NCBI RefSeq assembly: GCF_019175385.1
Contig: NC_083337.1
Coordinates: 167,537,713 to 167,601,712 of the forward strand
DNA length: 64,000 nt
Reading direction: 5' to 3'
From: Lycium barbarum
Lineage: Eukaryota > Streptophyta > Magnoliopsida > Solanales > Solanaceae
Part shown: positions 11,241 to 22,948 of the stretch, in pieces
Layout: the number at the start of each line of letters is the position of its first letter
How positions within the stretch are numbered: position 1 is the stretch's first letter
Program-made: the position numbers and the translations under genes
The notes under the pieces: model-generated
What the model was told of the DNA's origin: nothing
Database searches by the model: none
The model's input: only the letters and a program-made list of their open reading frames with translations

Positions 11241-12251
11241 ATGGGAAGATCAAAAATCAACATGGAACGTATTCAAGATCACAAGAATAGGAAGTCCACC
11301 TTCCTGAAACGGAAGGCTGGATTAATCAAAAAAATCTCAGAGCTCTCAATACTTTGTGACATCAAAGCATGCATGATTATATATGACTCCCACCAAGGAA
11401 ATAATCAAGTTATTTCTCAACATGATGAAATCTGGCCAAATGATCCAAATGAAGTTCAAGAGCTAATAAATCTCTACAAAAACCAACCACTCGAAAGCCG
11501 GAGCAAAAGGGCTAAGAGCTTGTCCAGCTTCTTTGAAAACCAAAAAAGAAAGGCTGAGATTCAAATGGGAAAATTGAAGAAAAAGATCAAAGCAGAAAAG
11601 TATCCCAACTGGGATTCAAGATTTGACTATTTATCTAAAGAAGAGCTAAGAAATCTTGTTGGAGTTCTTGAGGAAAAGATCAATACTGCAAAGCGAAAAT
11701 CCGAATTCTTGAAGAGCATGAATCTTCAAGTTTCAATTGGAAGTTATCTGTCTCATCAAGAAATATGGGACTACCCTGAGCTCATGAACGACAGCATGAA
11801 CCATTCAGTTGGAAGTTCTCTTTCTCATCAAGAAATATGGGACTACCCTGAGCTCATGAACGACAACATGAACCATTCAATTGGAAGTTCTGTTTCACAT
11901 CAAGAAATATGGGACTACCCTGAGCTCATGAACAACAACTTGAACCAAAGTACCCCGTGGCCTGTTTCTTATGTGAATCCTTTTATCGATATTAGTAACA
12001 ACTTCTTTCAAGAATTCACAAGTGATTTTCAAGTAAATATTCCAAGTGGTGTGAATCCAAGGGGAGCGGGGATGGATAATAGGCTTCGTACTGTAGATGA
12101 TTATCAATTTGGCAATGCAGATTCTATGAAGACTGAGGCAAAAAATTGGTTGGCGAATAATGGAATTGGTTCAAGTTCAACAATGCAGCCTATGCCTATG
12201 GACCCTTTCATATACAGTGGCTCTACTCATATGCCTTATGGATTCCAGTAG
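11241..12251 (+). CDS. Type I MADS-box transcription factor
   Basis: A DNA-binding regulator, expected in the nucleus. The MADS domain spans residues 1-60 (MGRSKINMERI, RKSTFLKRKAGLIKKISELS, LCDIKACMIIY), followed by the EIWP motif and a basic helical stretch to about residue 160. There is no K domain and the frame is a single exon, both of which point to type I (M-beta or M-gamma side, near AGL80/AGL103-like proteins). Such proteins usually work as heterodimers in the female gametophyte or endosperm. Residues 165-236 are three tandem 24-residue units with the core SHQEIWDYPELMN, which is unusual. The C-terminal part is rich in Asn, Ser and Met. The ATG follows a likely 5'UTR intron acceptor at once. 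Class within type I is uncertain. Confidence 0.85.
   Translation: MGRSKINMERIQDHKNRKSTFLKRKAGLIKKISELSILCDIKACMIIYDSHQGNNQVISQHDEIWPNDPNEVQELINLYKNQPLESRSKRAKSLSSFFENQKRKAEIQMGKLKKKIKAEKYPNWDSRFDYLSKEELRNLVGVLEEKINTAKRKSEFLKSMNLQVSIGSYLSHQEIWDYPELMNDSMNHSVGSSLSHQEIWDYPELMNDNMNHSIGSSVSHQEIWDYPELMNNNLNQSTPWPVSYVNPFIDISNNFFQEFTSDFQVNIPSGVNPRGAGMDNRLRTVDDYQFGNADSMKTEAKNWLANNGIGSSSTMQPMPMDPFIYSGSTHMPYGFQ
11733..11948 (+). repeat. Three 72-bp in-frame repeats in the MADS-box gene
   Basis: Copies at 11733-11804, 11805-11876 and 11877-11948 encode 24 residues each with the shared core SHQEIWDYPELMN. The copies differ at only a few bases, so the expansion is recent or is being homogenised. Confidence 0.92.
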
Positions 12252-12944
12252 TTTTGATTTTGATCATTATACGACGAACACATTTTGCGTGTAATTAATT
12301 AGTATAGTTCCTCCTTTGTTTGCTTTAGAAGCAGTTGGAGCAAACAAATTAGGAACTTCTTCTGTTATATTAAATGTTGCTCGTTAATTGACTTTGGTGC
12401 TCCGAGTTGCACAGTGATAAAGAAGTTATTTAACTTAAGGCCAACAAATTTGCGAAGTAGCCAGACTGACAGCACATTAGAGTAATAGATCATATTTTAT
12501 GAAAGAAGAGGGAAAACAACACTAGAAATCAATAGTTATGCAGTATTCTTATGGTTATGGATATCAATCCAAATATTCTCAGTTATCTGGCCTCTTTTCT
12601 AATCTAAGCTACAACGAGTTGATGTACGTGCATTGACTTCCAGTTAGCATGGGAAGATGCAGAAATAGCTAAAATTGAATGGAGAAGGTATCAAAAAGCA
12701 TGATTTAATAGAAACCAATAACGAAAAGTAGATATTAACTACATATTGATGGCATAGATTCAACGTGAGACAGTGTTGCTTGGCCTCCATAATGTTCTTT
12801 TCTTCGCCTAAAATTTTTCCTTCGCCGCTTATATCACAACAAACATGGTTTGATAAGAAGTTAAAAATACTGCCCACCCCTTAAATGGATGCAAAAACGA
12901 CCTAAGATTATTGCGTAAAACATATTGCAATTATCAGAACCCAA
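12252..12944. other. Convergent intergenic region
   Basis: The MADS-box gene (+) and the cyclophilin gene (-) end toward each other across about 690 bp. The region should hold both 3'UTRs. I see no further gene. Confidence 0.5.
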
Positions 12945-15900
12945 TTACAGAGGGAGTTCACCGCTGTCTGCGATGACAACTTTGCTTTTGGGTGTTCCAT
13001 TTTGTCTTCCTTCAGCTTCCATCTTGTAAACGACATCCATTCCAGACAACACCTTTCCAAAGACAACATGTCGACCATCCAACCTACAAATAATAAAAAA
13101 TCAGAAGTGCCTACAAGATTGTTGTAGAAAGGATAGCTTATAAAAAGAGTTTTAAATCACAACTAGGGTTAAAAGACGCAAAACGACACTGGTAGATGGA
13201 GGTCAGGTTCTCAATTCTTGTAAAGTTAAGTGGTTAAAGTAGGATGAATATGTTTTTTCAAGAGTCGTGAACTTACCAGCTAGTTGTGACAGTTGTGATG
13301 AAGAACTGTGAACCGTTGGTGTCAGAACCAGCATTTGCCATTGACAATAGCCCTGGAAATTATGCAAGGAGCAGTTTTACATGCATGAAAACGGAGATTA
13401 ATTGCCAATTCAACATAAGGAGAAAATCCTACCAGGTGCAGTGTGCTTGATCTTGAAATTTTCATCAGCAAACTTTTCACCGTAAATAGATTCCCCTCCA
13501 CGTCCATCACCAAGGGTGAAATCACCACCTTGAATCATGAAGCTGGGGATTATTCTGTGGAATGCGCTCCCCTTGTAATGAAGTGACTTACCACTCTTTC
13601 CAACTCCTTTTTCCCCTGCAATGTTAATTACCAAATACAAGAAAAACAAGATAATGAATGTGAATGTAACAATATTTTTCCAAAAAGAAAGTGAAGGTAA
13701 CAAGCAAATGCAGTCACTTAAAAACCATTCTCCATATGTACAATATCAAAAAAATTGCATTACCAGTCAGCAGAAGAAGAGCAAACACTACTTGGTCAAG
13801 CAAAAGTAGGGAAAAAAAAAATACAGGCCAGCACAAGCTAGAGAGTACACTGAAGCATCTAAGGCAGGAGAATAAATTATGAAAGTCTGGTAGAAGCACC
13901 TGTGCACAATGCTCTGAAATTCTCTGCAAGAAATAGAAAGATAGTGAACAACTGGAGTAGTAATGGTGAAATCTACAAGCTCTCATTTATATATGTAACA
14001 ATACCTGCTGTTTTAGGAACTGTCTTACCAAAGAGACCCATAACAATACGGCCTGAAAGAAAGGAAAAAAGTTAAAAATCAACCCACGTAAAACAATGCA
14101 ACGGAGGTGAACTAGATAATGATGCTACACAAAAAAGCATTGCCCGGAAGAATTATCTTAGATCCTAGAATATGTGTATCAACAATTCCAACTTTGAAGA
14201 GGAACATGCAAGGCATATAATATAAGAGGACATAATATTCCTATAAGTAGCAAGAAACAACATGTCAAGGATGCTTGTCAAATATTCTTTTTTTATTTTT
14301 ACTTAATTTTAGGAGAAAATAATGAAAATTCAAACATGTCCAAACAGCATCAAACATTTAAATTTGACCTTACACATAGAGATGGAGGGACGAGGACAAG
14401 TTGAATAATAGTACATAATAGTACATGTCTATTTATCAGGATTTCGATAATGGCCTTTGGCCTGAGAGACAAAGAGTCTTATATTATAAAACACAACTCT
14501 AAAATCTACAGAGGAGGGAGGATAGTATGCATAAATGTGACCCTGGGGTATCAAGGCATCTGCAGCCTACTTGTTCTGAACAAACAATAATTGTAAGAGA
14601 ATTAAAACATGTCCAAACAGCATCGAACATTCAAATTTGACCTTACATATAGAGATGGAGAGACCAGGAAAAGTTGAATGCTTGTACATGTCTATTTATC
14701 AGGATTTTGATAATGGCCTTAGTACAGAGAGACAAATAGTCTTGTATAATAAAACGCGACTCTAAAATCTACACAGGAGGGAAGACAGTATGCATAAATG
14801 TGACCCTGGGGTATATCAAAGGCATCTACAGCCTAATCAAGGAAGGAACAATAAGACACAATCCTCGAGTTCTCGGATATATTAAGAAAGATCCAGCTAT
14901 ATAAAACTATTTAATTATGCTTCACAATGGATTCTCATCAAATCTATTATGTTTTTGCTCGCAAGATTGACGTAACAGCTTAACAAAAGGAAGGAAACAG
15001 CTGGCATTTATCTCCCCCTTCCTCACAAGAAAAACTAAGGAAAAGGAAGACCATGTGCATCTATATTAAGATCCATAATGCAGCCGATGGAACACTGGTA
15101 AAACAACACAATTACCAAAAAACGACACAATTACCAAATCAACCCTGTATTTTCCCCAATAAGCATAGAAGCTAAAAACAAAAACAATAAGAAGGGAAAG
15201 AGCATTCAAGCACAAAAGACATTATTGGCAAATCATCTTGTATTTGCACCATATAAATACAAGAAAGAAATTATAGCCATATGAAGGGAAGGAGCATACC
15301 GGCAGGTTTACCATCTATCTCAACGTCAAAGTAAACTTTGTGAGTTACTTCTTTCAGATTTTCCTGGGATTTTTTGGGCTGCAGAACGTACTTTCAAGTT
15401 AATAGTAGCAAAACTTCTCACCCCTTCCATCACAAACATAAAAATACACATGCACACAAATAGATGGGCCCACATAAAACAGGAAAGGAAGTACTTATAT
15501 CGCCTTTTGAAATGTTCCAAGTCATTGTGCATTTTAGACCCAAAGGAAAATGAATATTTTTCACAAAATATCTTCAGCATTAACAGAAGAACTTATGTCT
15601 AATGTGGTACTCTATCTACAACCTATGTTAAGCCAGTGCAACCGTTAACCAAATAGTTGCATGTAAAAGTGTTAACAAGCTCTGTATGTTCTAGCTACGC
15701 TTGATATCACATTAGCTCAAAGGTATGCCGGAACATGGCTTGTAAAATTCTTGCATAGTTCAAGATACAGTTCAACTCGACAACAATGGGTACTATATTT
15801 TCTCACACCCAAACTTTCCCTAGTAAAACAAATCTCAGATGAAATCAACAACGTCCACTTACTGCATGTTTCACAGGTTTGCCAATTATTCAAAGAAGCG

Positions 15901-17390
15901 AAAGAAATTTTGAAAAGAAGTTGGATTCAGCTGAAGAACAAGGAAACTTTCAATTTCTTTGGTCTCTTGAACACCAATTGCCCCACGTAAACAAAGAAGA
16001 AGAGGGAAATGATAGTTACTGAAGTGGCTGAGGTTTATGGGTGTTTCTGACTTTCCACCAACAGCATTCTACTATAGTGGAAGCAAAGGGAGGAAAGATC
16101 CAATACAGTGAAGGATAAAGAGTGTTAGTGAATCAGCAATGGAAAATGCACGGCTGATCCTGGTTAGGAGGAGATCAGTAATGGTGGAGCCATATTTTGC
16201 TTCAAGAAGGATTGTACGCAAAGAAGTAAAAAATTAAAAGAAATCAAAAAAGAACCAATTCAGCGGGAGCTCAGCTGATTTAGTAACTGAGAGTGCTCAG
16301 CTCGTTCAATAAATCGATGAGCTCAATGGGGAGTTTACTAGTGGCCAAGCTTTGTTACACGCTTTCAGTTCATTTACGGAGTTGCAAGTAAAATAATACT
16401 ACGTTGATTGTCTAAAAACATAATATAGCTGTTGTAAACGTGAACCTTCGGAAAAGGATCCATCACGGCATCCAGAGTCCAACCATTGTGTATGCGTAGA
16501 TGACTAGCAACAAAGGAATCTATTTATCTGAATGATAATCCATAAAAAGAACATAAAGAATCCATATACGCTCGAATGATCAATATAGAAACCGTCTCAG
16601 TACTGAATCAGCTATTTTTCAAATATTGCAGTCTAAAAGGCAAGACAGAACGACGATCCGAAATCAAAATGAACATTCATACAAAATCGATCCGAAAGCA
16701 ATTTTGCAACTGTATCAAGTTTCTACTTAATAGATTACACCGTAATTGTTTAGTCGTAATATGAATAACACGTCAATTAGTGAGTTACTTGCAGATCAAT
16801 ACCTAAACTACACGAAACAGTGCACTCTGATATTTCAATTTGTACATAGGATGAGGATCAAATATTGCAGTCTACCAAGCAAGACAGTACGATTACGATC
16901 TAAAAGCACAATGAAGATTCATATAAATCGATCCAAAATCAATTTCACAGCTGTATCAAGTTTCTACTTAAGATAACGCCGTAATTGCTTAGTCGTAACA
17001 TGAATAACACGTCAATTAATCAGTTATTTGCAGATCGATCTCTAAAACTATACGAAACAGTGCTCTCTAATATTTCAATTTGTACATAAGAGTCTGTACT
17101 TAATAGATAACGCTGTAATTACTTAGTCGTAACATGAATAACACTTCAATTAATGATTTATTTGCAGATCGATCCCTAAACTATACAAAAGAGTGTTCTG
17201 CAATATTTCAATTTGTACATAGGATGAGGATCACAAAAGGAAAACTAAATCGTAAACTGCGTTAAACCGTAGATAAGATTATTAACAGGGAAATGGTTAA
17301 GAAATTGAGTACCTGAGCAAGAGCTAGGGTTCCGATCATGATGAAACTGCAGAGTAGAAAAACGGACGGCTGTGATCTTGTCTTCGCCAT
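12945..17390 (-). CDS. CYP20-1: Secretory-pathway cyclophilin (PPIase), CYP20-1-like, seven exons
   Basis: A peptidyl-prolyl cis-trans isomerase that assists folding in the ER or secretory path. Exons on the minus strand are 17313-17390, 15300-15378, 14005-14052, 13900-13923, 13433-13615, 13277-13352 and 12945-13083. All have GT-AG borders and the phases join without error, giving 208 residues. Residues 1-26 form a signal peptide (basic MAKTR, then a hydrophobic run ending LALAQ). The cyclophilin domain follows: [29 protein letters not shown], the plant-type [10 protein letters not shown] insertion, [24 protein letters not shown] and [13 protein letters not shown]. These include the Arg, Phe, Gln and Trp of the active site. 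The C-terminus ends SGELPL with no KDEL signal. Introns 1 and 2 are long (1.9 and 1.2 kb) and hold internal repeats. Confidence 0.93.
14332..14834. repeat. Direct duplication of about 235 bp in cyclophilin intron 2
   Basis: Copies at roughly 14332-14573 and 14604-14834 share long words such as ATGTCCAAACAGCATC, TTTATCAGGATTT and TGACCCTGGGGTAT. Identity is high but not perfect. No coding sense is seen. Confidence 0.85.
16617..17231. repeat. Three-copy imperfect tandem repeat in cyclophilin intron 1
   Basis: Units of about 240 bp start at about 16617 and 16859 (CAAATATTGCAGTCTA); a third, shortened unit lies at 17089-17231. Shared words include ATGAATAACAC.TCAATTA and TTTCAATTTGTACATA. Confidence 0.8.
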
Positions 17391-17552
17391 ACTTGGTCGT
17401 ATCTACGGTGGGAGTATCGTTGTCGAAGTTGTGAGTGAGACCTGGAGAGTGTTGTTTTGAGAGAGATTTATTGGAAGTAATAATGAGGAGTTAACAGAGA
17501 TCTATTGTAGTAGCCAATAGAAGAATGCCACGTTGTCCTAGTGAGGTGTTTC

Positions 17553-17621
17553 TGGGCCCAAATTAACACGAGTTTAAGGAGTTTTTGCCAATCAAGCCCA
17601 TAAGAATCACTCATCGGCCCA
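17553..17621 (-). promoter_or_regulatory. Cluster of GGCCCA/TGGGCT motifs upstream of the cyclophilin gene
   Basis: Three motifs at 17553-17560, 17595-17600 and 17616-17621 read TGGGCC or TGGGCT on the coding (minus) strand, 160-230 bp upstream of the ATG. This is the site II type motif often found near housekeeping genes and bound by TCP factors. Function here is inferred. Confidence 0.45.
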
Positions 17622-17715
17622 GCTCAGCTGAGGAAGACATGCTTCTTTAAGGGTGTGTTTGGTACGGAAGAAAAAAAAAATCTAATTTTTTCTGCTTGAT
17701 TAATTAAAATATTTT

Positions 17716-17843
17716 GAAATTATTCTGAGCTGAGGGTCTATCGGAAACGGTCTCCTACCTCCAAGGTAGGTGTAAGGTCTGCGAATATTTTATCCTCTCC
17801 AGACCCTACTTATTGAATTTCAACGGGTATGTTGTTGTTGTTG
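17716..17843 (+). mobile_element. 5'-truncated TS SINE
   Basis: It carries GAGCTGAGGGTCTATCGG, GTGTAAGGTCTGCG and the TTG-repeat tail. A 13-bp exact duplication ATTAAAATATTTT flanks it (17703-17715 and 17844-17856). Confidence 0.8.
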
Positions 17844-18439
17844 TTGATTAAAATATTTTAAAAAACAATTTCTTTAAGAAAACCACTCCTTAATATGTTG
17901 TAACATATAATTACCTGTTCTATTTCCAGATTACTTATCTCACTTATTATCAATTGTTACATGTAGTCCAGATCAGATCCAGTTCTTCGACATTTGGTTC
18001 ATCCCAACTAGTATACTCAATGAGAAATATAAATTTATATGTGAAAACTCACCAAAATATCAGCAAATAATATATCTAAACTCATAGTAAGAGTACAATG
18101 AATCATAGCTAATAAAGGTTGCATTACTTATCAAATTAAAATCTTGAACCCCTTAGATGTATAGTTATTTATTAGGTGAGATCTAATAAAATAAAAATTC
18201 GTGTATATTTTAATTATGTACACACTTGTCGTTATAGATTAGTGTGTAAATAAAAAAAAATAATGTTGGTAGTAAGGCTGTCAACCGGTTCCAACCGGAA
18301 CCGGACCGGGAACCGGTTAGGAAACCGGCCGGTTCCGGTTCCAAAACCGGAACCGCCTAACCGGTTCCGGTTAACCGGTTTTAAGATCCAAACCGGAACC
18401 GGTCCGGTTTGGATTCGTTAAAATATTTTTTTTTTTTGT

Positions 18440-19160
18440 TTTTTGTATTATATATATATATTATAGTATTTATTTGTATATTGTAGGTATATTTACATAT
18501 GTTATACAATTTTATAATTAAAGTTTAAATATTTACTGACTAACAGCAAGTCAGCAATACAGAATAGTGCTTTTCGTACACATATATATGTATAACTTAC
18601 ATATACTTATATTTATGTACTTATATATATGTATAACTTAATATATATACTATATATATGTATAACTTAATGTATATACTAAATATATATATACATATCT
18701 ACTATATATACAATATATACTTAATATATATACTATATATATTTATATAATATATATACTTATATACTATATATACTTATATATGTGTATAACTTAATAT
18801 ATATAGTATATATACTATATATACTTACTTATATACTATATATACTTACTTATATACTATATATACTATATATACTTACTTATATACTATATATAAGTAA
18901 GTATATATAGTAAGTATATATAGTATACTTACTTACTTATATATGTGTATAACTTAATATATATAGTATATATACTATATATACTTGTATATATGTACTA
19001 TATACTATATATACTTACTTATATACTATATACTATATATACTTACTTATATACTATATATACTATTTTTTCTATATATACTATATACTTATATACTATA
19101 TATACTATTTTTTCTATATATACTTATATATGTTTAAGTATACTATATAACTTAAGTATA
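18440..19160. repeat. TA-rich minisatellite in the hAT transposon
   Basis: About 700 bp built from TATATACTTACTTATATACTA-like words (units written here in short form) with several inverted copies. It lies between the left subterminal array and the 3' end of the transposase gene. Confidence 0.85.
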
Positions 19161-19344
19161 TTCTTAGTATATTTTAGGTATATTCCTAACTTAATAAAAG
19201 TAAAAATATAAACACAAGTAAATAGAAGAAAGCTCAATGAGCCATATATTTTATTCATTCTTGGATAACATTTATTTGCAAGTTGTATTTTTTTTTAACT
19301 TGCAAATAATACATGAGTTATACAAAAATAGTAGAATAATAAAA

Positions 19345-21618
19345 TCACCAATTTTGAACCATTTCGTTAATTTCCCTCACATCATATTCGGTCATGGAAA
19401 TATCTTCAAAGTCTTCCATTTGGTCCGGTCCACTAGCTATCAAATCTTCAATTTCTTCCTCTTCGCCTTGCTCCGCTTCTGAGTTTTGGTTGCGTCGCTC
19501 CGATCTAATCCAATCTCGAATGCACACTAGTACTTGCAAGCTAAAGCCGGATAATGAATGTCTATGGTCTCCAATTTGCTGTCTTCCTTGGCTAAATGCG
19601 CTCTCCGAAGCCACGGTTGATACTTGAACCGTAAGGATATCTCGAGCCATTCTTGAAAGTATCGGATAACTTGCCTTGTACTTCTTCCACCATGCTAAGA
19701 CGTCCACCTCATCCAGTTGGCTGATATCCACATTTGGCTGCATCAAATAAAAGTTAAATTCATCAAAGTTTGCAGTAGAAGAAGATGTAGGCTGTGAATG
19801 TAAAACTTTTAAACCCGACAAGCCCTTTTTGCTACTATGAGAAGTAGTAGGGCGTGGAGCAACTGGTGTAGCACGTTCTTCCAAACTAGAATAATGAGTA
19901 AAAACTCTTCTAAACTCATCATCAATAGCGAGATCGGCTTCAGCTAAAGATGGTTGAACTCCCTCTTCAATTTCTAAAAATGTATAAATTTGACTAACCA
20001 AATTTTTAGTATAAGACACTTTTAAACAAGGATTTAAAAGGGAACCCAATATAAATAAAGTTGGGATGGGAAAAAAATACTTCTTAAATTTGATTATCAT
20101 TTCAAAAATAGCCACTTGATAATCGGGTTTATATTTATACTCTTGTAAAACTCTAGCTATTTCCGCTAAGTAGGCTAAAATTCCGGTTACCGTGGGATAG
20201 AATTGTCTAGAAAAAGCAAGAGTTGCATTATAAAAATTTTCTAAGAGTTCAATACATTCTTTAACATCTTCCCAATGCCTATAAGTTAACCAATCCTCAC
20301 TATCAATATTATATTTGTTGTGAACTTGTTGTATGGGAATCCTATACTCATATGCTTGTTGTAGCATAATGTAAGTGTAGTTCCACCTAGTCTCAATTTC
20401 TACTTGAATTTTCCTAGGTCTAAGGTTATTTTCCACACAAGCATTCTTAAAATCTCTAATTCTTCCCCTATTAGCATTACAAAAAAGAAACGCAACAGCA
20501 TTTCTAACTTTTTGAACAGAATCATCAAAATGCATAAGACCATCTTTAACAATTAAATTTAAAATGTGACAACTACATCTTACATGAAAAATATTTCTTA
20601 GAGGAGGGTTTATTTCTCTTTTTAAAAGACCAATTGCCTTTGTATTATTAGAAGCATTATCTAAAGCAATACAAAGTGTTTTTCTATAAATGTTAAAAAA
20701 TCTCATTATAGTAGACATTGAATCGGCTAAAAATTTTCCATCGTGACGACCTTTTCCTTCGTCGTATAAAAAAGCTATAATTCTTTTTTGCATAACCCAG
20801 TTGTCATCAACCCAATGACATGTAATAGCAAAGAAATCTAAATGGTTAATACTAAGACCCAAATCAGCGGTAAGACAAACATTACAATTTAAAGAATTAA
20901 ATACATGACGCAAATAAAATCTATATTTTTTAAACAAATCTATAACATCGGCTCTACAAGTACTTCTAGGAATACCCTCAAATAACGGGTTATAACAACG
21001 TTGAATGTAAGTAACAAACCCTAAACCCGAGGGAAAGGAAAATGGTAAACAATCATAAGCTACCATTTTAGCTATTTCTACGCGTTCTTTTTTCTTGTCA
21101 TACTTAAAATTTCTACCGGTTCGTGGGTCTATCGTCATTTGAATCCCCCCCACATTTGAACCCGTTTGCTCTCCCCAAACATCCATATGTTTGGTTCTCA
21201 TATGAGCATTTAGTGTACCCGTTCCACCATCCTTACCAGTTCCTTGCTTAAAACTAAATACTTGTCCACATAGGGTACATGTAACTGATTGATTTTCCCT
21301 ATCCTTAGTCATAAATTTCCAAACTTTAGCTGTTGGCCTACGAGTTCTAGGCGGTTTGTCTTGTGTATGTGATTGTGCAGGACCTGTATCTCCTATGGGA
21401 TTTTCGGGGGGTTGTGTTTCATCATCATCATCATCATCTAAGTCTTCATTAAAAGTGTCGGTAAAATGTTGTTGCATTGCCTCATGACCTAAAAGTGGAT
21501 TATTTCCACCAACATCAATACCTAAATTAGGTGTTTCTTCCACAAATGTTTCCTCATTAAGCGCACCCCTAACAGTACGACTACTACTACCGGCACCACG
21601 TCTTAATCTCTTTGACAT
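19345..21618 (-). CDS. hAT transposase with BED zinc finger (RICESLEEPER-like)
   Basis: A 757-residue DNA transposase, read without any stop or frameshift. In order: an acidic N-terminus with a run of Asp (residues 60-66), a BED zinc finger at about 95-148 with C114, C117, H139 and H144, an RNase H-like core with candidate catalytic acids D252 (LTADLG) and D319 (ALDNAS), the RCSCHILNLIVKDGL helix entry at 346-360, and the hAT C-terminal dimerisation domain at about 640-715 (WWKKY, YPILSRMARDIL, ASESAFSQG). The usual Trp after the first Asp (DLW) is Gly here, which may or may not matter. The ATG follows an AT-rich leader in the element. Its intactness and the perfect target duplication suggest a fairly recent insertion. 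Confidence 0.92.
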   Translation of the reverse strand: MSKRLRRGAGSSSRTVRGALNEETFVEETPNLGIDVGGNNPLLGHEAMQQHFTDTFNEDLDDDDDDETQPPENPIGDTGPAQSHTQDKPPRTRRPTAKVWKFMTKDRENQSVTCTLCGQVFSFKQGTGKDGGTGTLNAHMRTKHMDVWGEQTGSNVGGIQMTIDPRTGRNFKYDKKKERVEIAKMVAYDCLPFSFPSGLGFVTYIQRCYNPLFEGIPRSTCRADVIDLFKKYRFYLRHVFNSLNCNVCLTADLGLSINHLDFFAITCHWVDDNWVMQKRIIAFLYDEGKGRHDGKFLADSMSTIMRFFNIYRKTLCIALDNASNNTKAIGLLKREINPPLRNIFHVRCSCHILNLIVKDGLMHFDDSVQKVRNAVAFLFCNANRGRIRDFKNACVENNLRPRKIQVEIETRWNYTYIMLQQAYEYRIPIQQVHNKYNIDSEDWLTYRHWEDVKECIELLENFYNATLAFSRQFYPTVTGILAYLAEIARVLQEYKYKPDYQVAIFEMIIKFKKYFFPIPTLFILGSLLNPCLKVSYTKNLVSQIYTFLEIEEGVQPSLAEADLAIDDEFRRVFTHYSSLEERATPVAPRPTTSHSSKKGLSGLKVLHSQPTSSSTANFDEFNFYLMQPNVDISQLDEVDVLAWWKKYKASYPILSRMARDILTVQVSTVASESAFSQGRQQIGDHRHSLSGFSLQVLVCIRDWIRSERRNQNSEAEQGEEEEIEDLIASGPDQMEDFEDISMTEYDVREINEMVQNW

Positions 21619-22656
21619 TATTAAATAGAAATAATTTAAATCACAATCAAATAAATCACAAGAAAATAAATTACAACAAATTAAATTGATAGAATTAAAT
21701 TGCGTAAATTAAATTTCAAAAAATAAATTGCTAGAATTAAATTGCGTAAATTAAATTTCGAAAAATAAATTGCTAGAACTAAATTGCAAAAATTAAAGAC
21801 AGAGTTGGAACGAAGGTACCAAATTGCCGGATTAATTTCCAACAAAGCGAAGACGGCTAGAATTGCAAATCCACCAAAGCTACTTCGGATTGTTGCAAAA
21901 TCACCAACTCCACCAACAATATTATAATTGCAAAATTAATAATTGAAAGTTGAAACTATAATAAGACTTTGTGGCTAATTATTGCAAAGTAACTATAATT
22001 GAGAGATTGAGATTTGAGAGAAAGATGAAGAAGAGTGAATTGAAATGAAAATGAAGAAGGGTTTATATAGGGGTGGGGGAGGGGTTAAAGTGTTAAAAAA
22101 AAATAATTTGGGGGCCAAAAATTAAGAAAATGACCGTTTGGCAACGGCCATTTTTGCAAATGGACCGTTGCCAACGGTCCGCGAGGCCCAACGGCTCTTT
22201 ACTATTTTTTTTTTATTTCTTTTTTATTTTAACCGGTTTAACCGGTCCGGTTCCGGTTAAACCGGTTTAACCGGTTCCGGTTAAAAAAAATTTGGAACCG
22301 GACCGGTTAACTAATATCCGGTTAACCGGAACCGGTTAACCGGTTATACCGGTTCCGGTTTAACCGGTCCGGTTACCGGTTAAAACCGGTTACACGGAAC
22401 CGGTTGACACGTTTAGTTGGTAGTGCATAAACTCCTTCAGCATGATGCATCCAACCCATTGAGACAATTATTCGAGCGAGACGGGTGCGGGTAAACACGA
22501 GCTGTTGGTTTTCCACGTGGTAGCGTTACGAGATAAACAGTAACGCATTACCTCAACCGTGCAAACATTTGTCGCGTGAGAGAAAGAAAAGGAAAGAGCA
22601 GATCAAGAAAGCAGGTCAAACTTCATCAACTGTTAAAGAAAAAATATCAATCGACA

Positions 22657-22834
22657 ATGCAATTCAACGATTCATCAATCTGGAGCAGCTTCTTTAATTA
22701 ATTCAATCGGGATACTTTCTAGACATAGTCCTCGGCCATCTTTTCTTCCTCGCGACATTGTATTCTTTGCTTTTATGTTCCTTGGCCTTCTCCTCTTCTT
22801 TGAGGTCCTCATCCTTTATCTCCACGATACTTAA
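22657..22834 (+). pseudogene. Possible N-terminal anchor exon of the GT90 relic
   Basis: An ATG at 22657 starts a short frame (MQFNDSSIW) that ends at TAA 22699. In the next frame, a hydrophobic segment (VFFAFMFLGLLLFF) follows until 22834. A membrane anchor would fit the start of a GT90 protein encoded downstream, with one frameshift. This link is weak. Confidence 0.25.
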
Positions 22835-22948
22835 TTATCTATTGTTGTAGTATGTTCTTTGTTAGATAGTTTATAATATTGAAGTGATTATTAATTGAAT
22901 ACACATATTTGTTCTGAAAAGATTATCTTCTATTAAGAATGTATTTTG

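Larger units (their letters stand above)
18273..22415 (-). mobile_element. Complete hAT transposon (4,143 bp)
   Basis: The ends TAAGGCTGTCAACCGG and (inverted) TAAACGTGTCAACCGG form a terminal repeat with three mismatches, and an exact 8-bp duplication GTTGGTAG lies at 18265-18272 and 22416-22423. Both subterminal zones (18283-18420 and 22230-22410) are dense with ACCGG and CCGGT words, the kind of array that binds hAT transposase. One uninterrupted transposase frame lies inside on the minus strand. The element therefore has everything visible that is needed for autonomy. Confidence 0.93.

Noticed and set aside
18945..19211. 88-codon frame of Tyr, Ile and Thr repeats
   Set aside because: Pure translation of the TA minisatellite.
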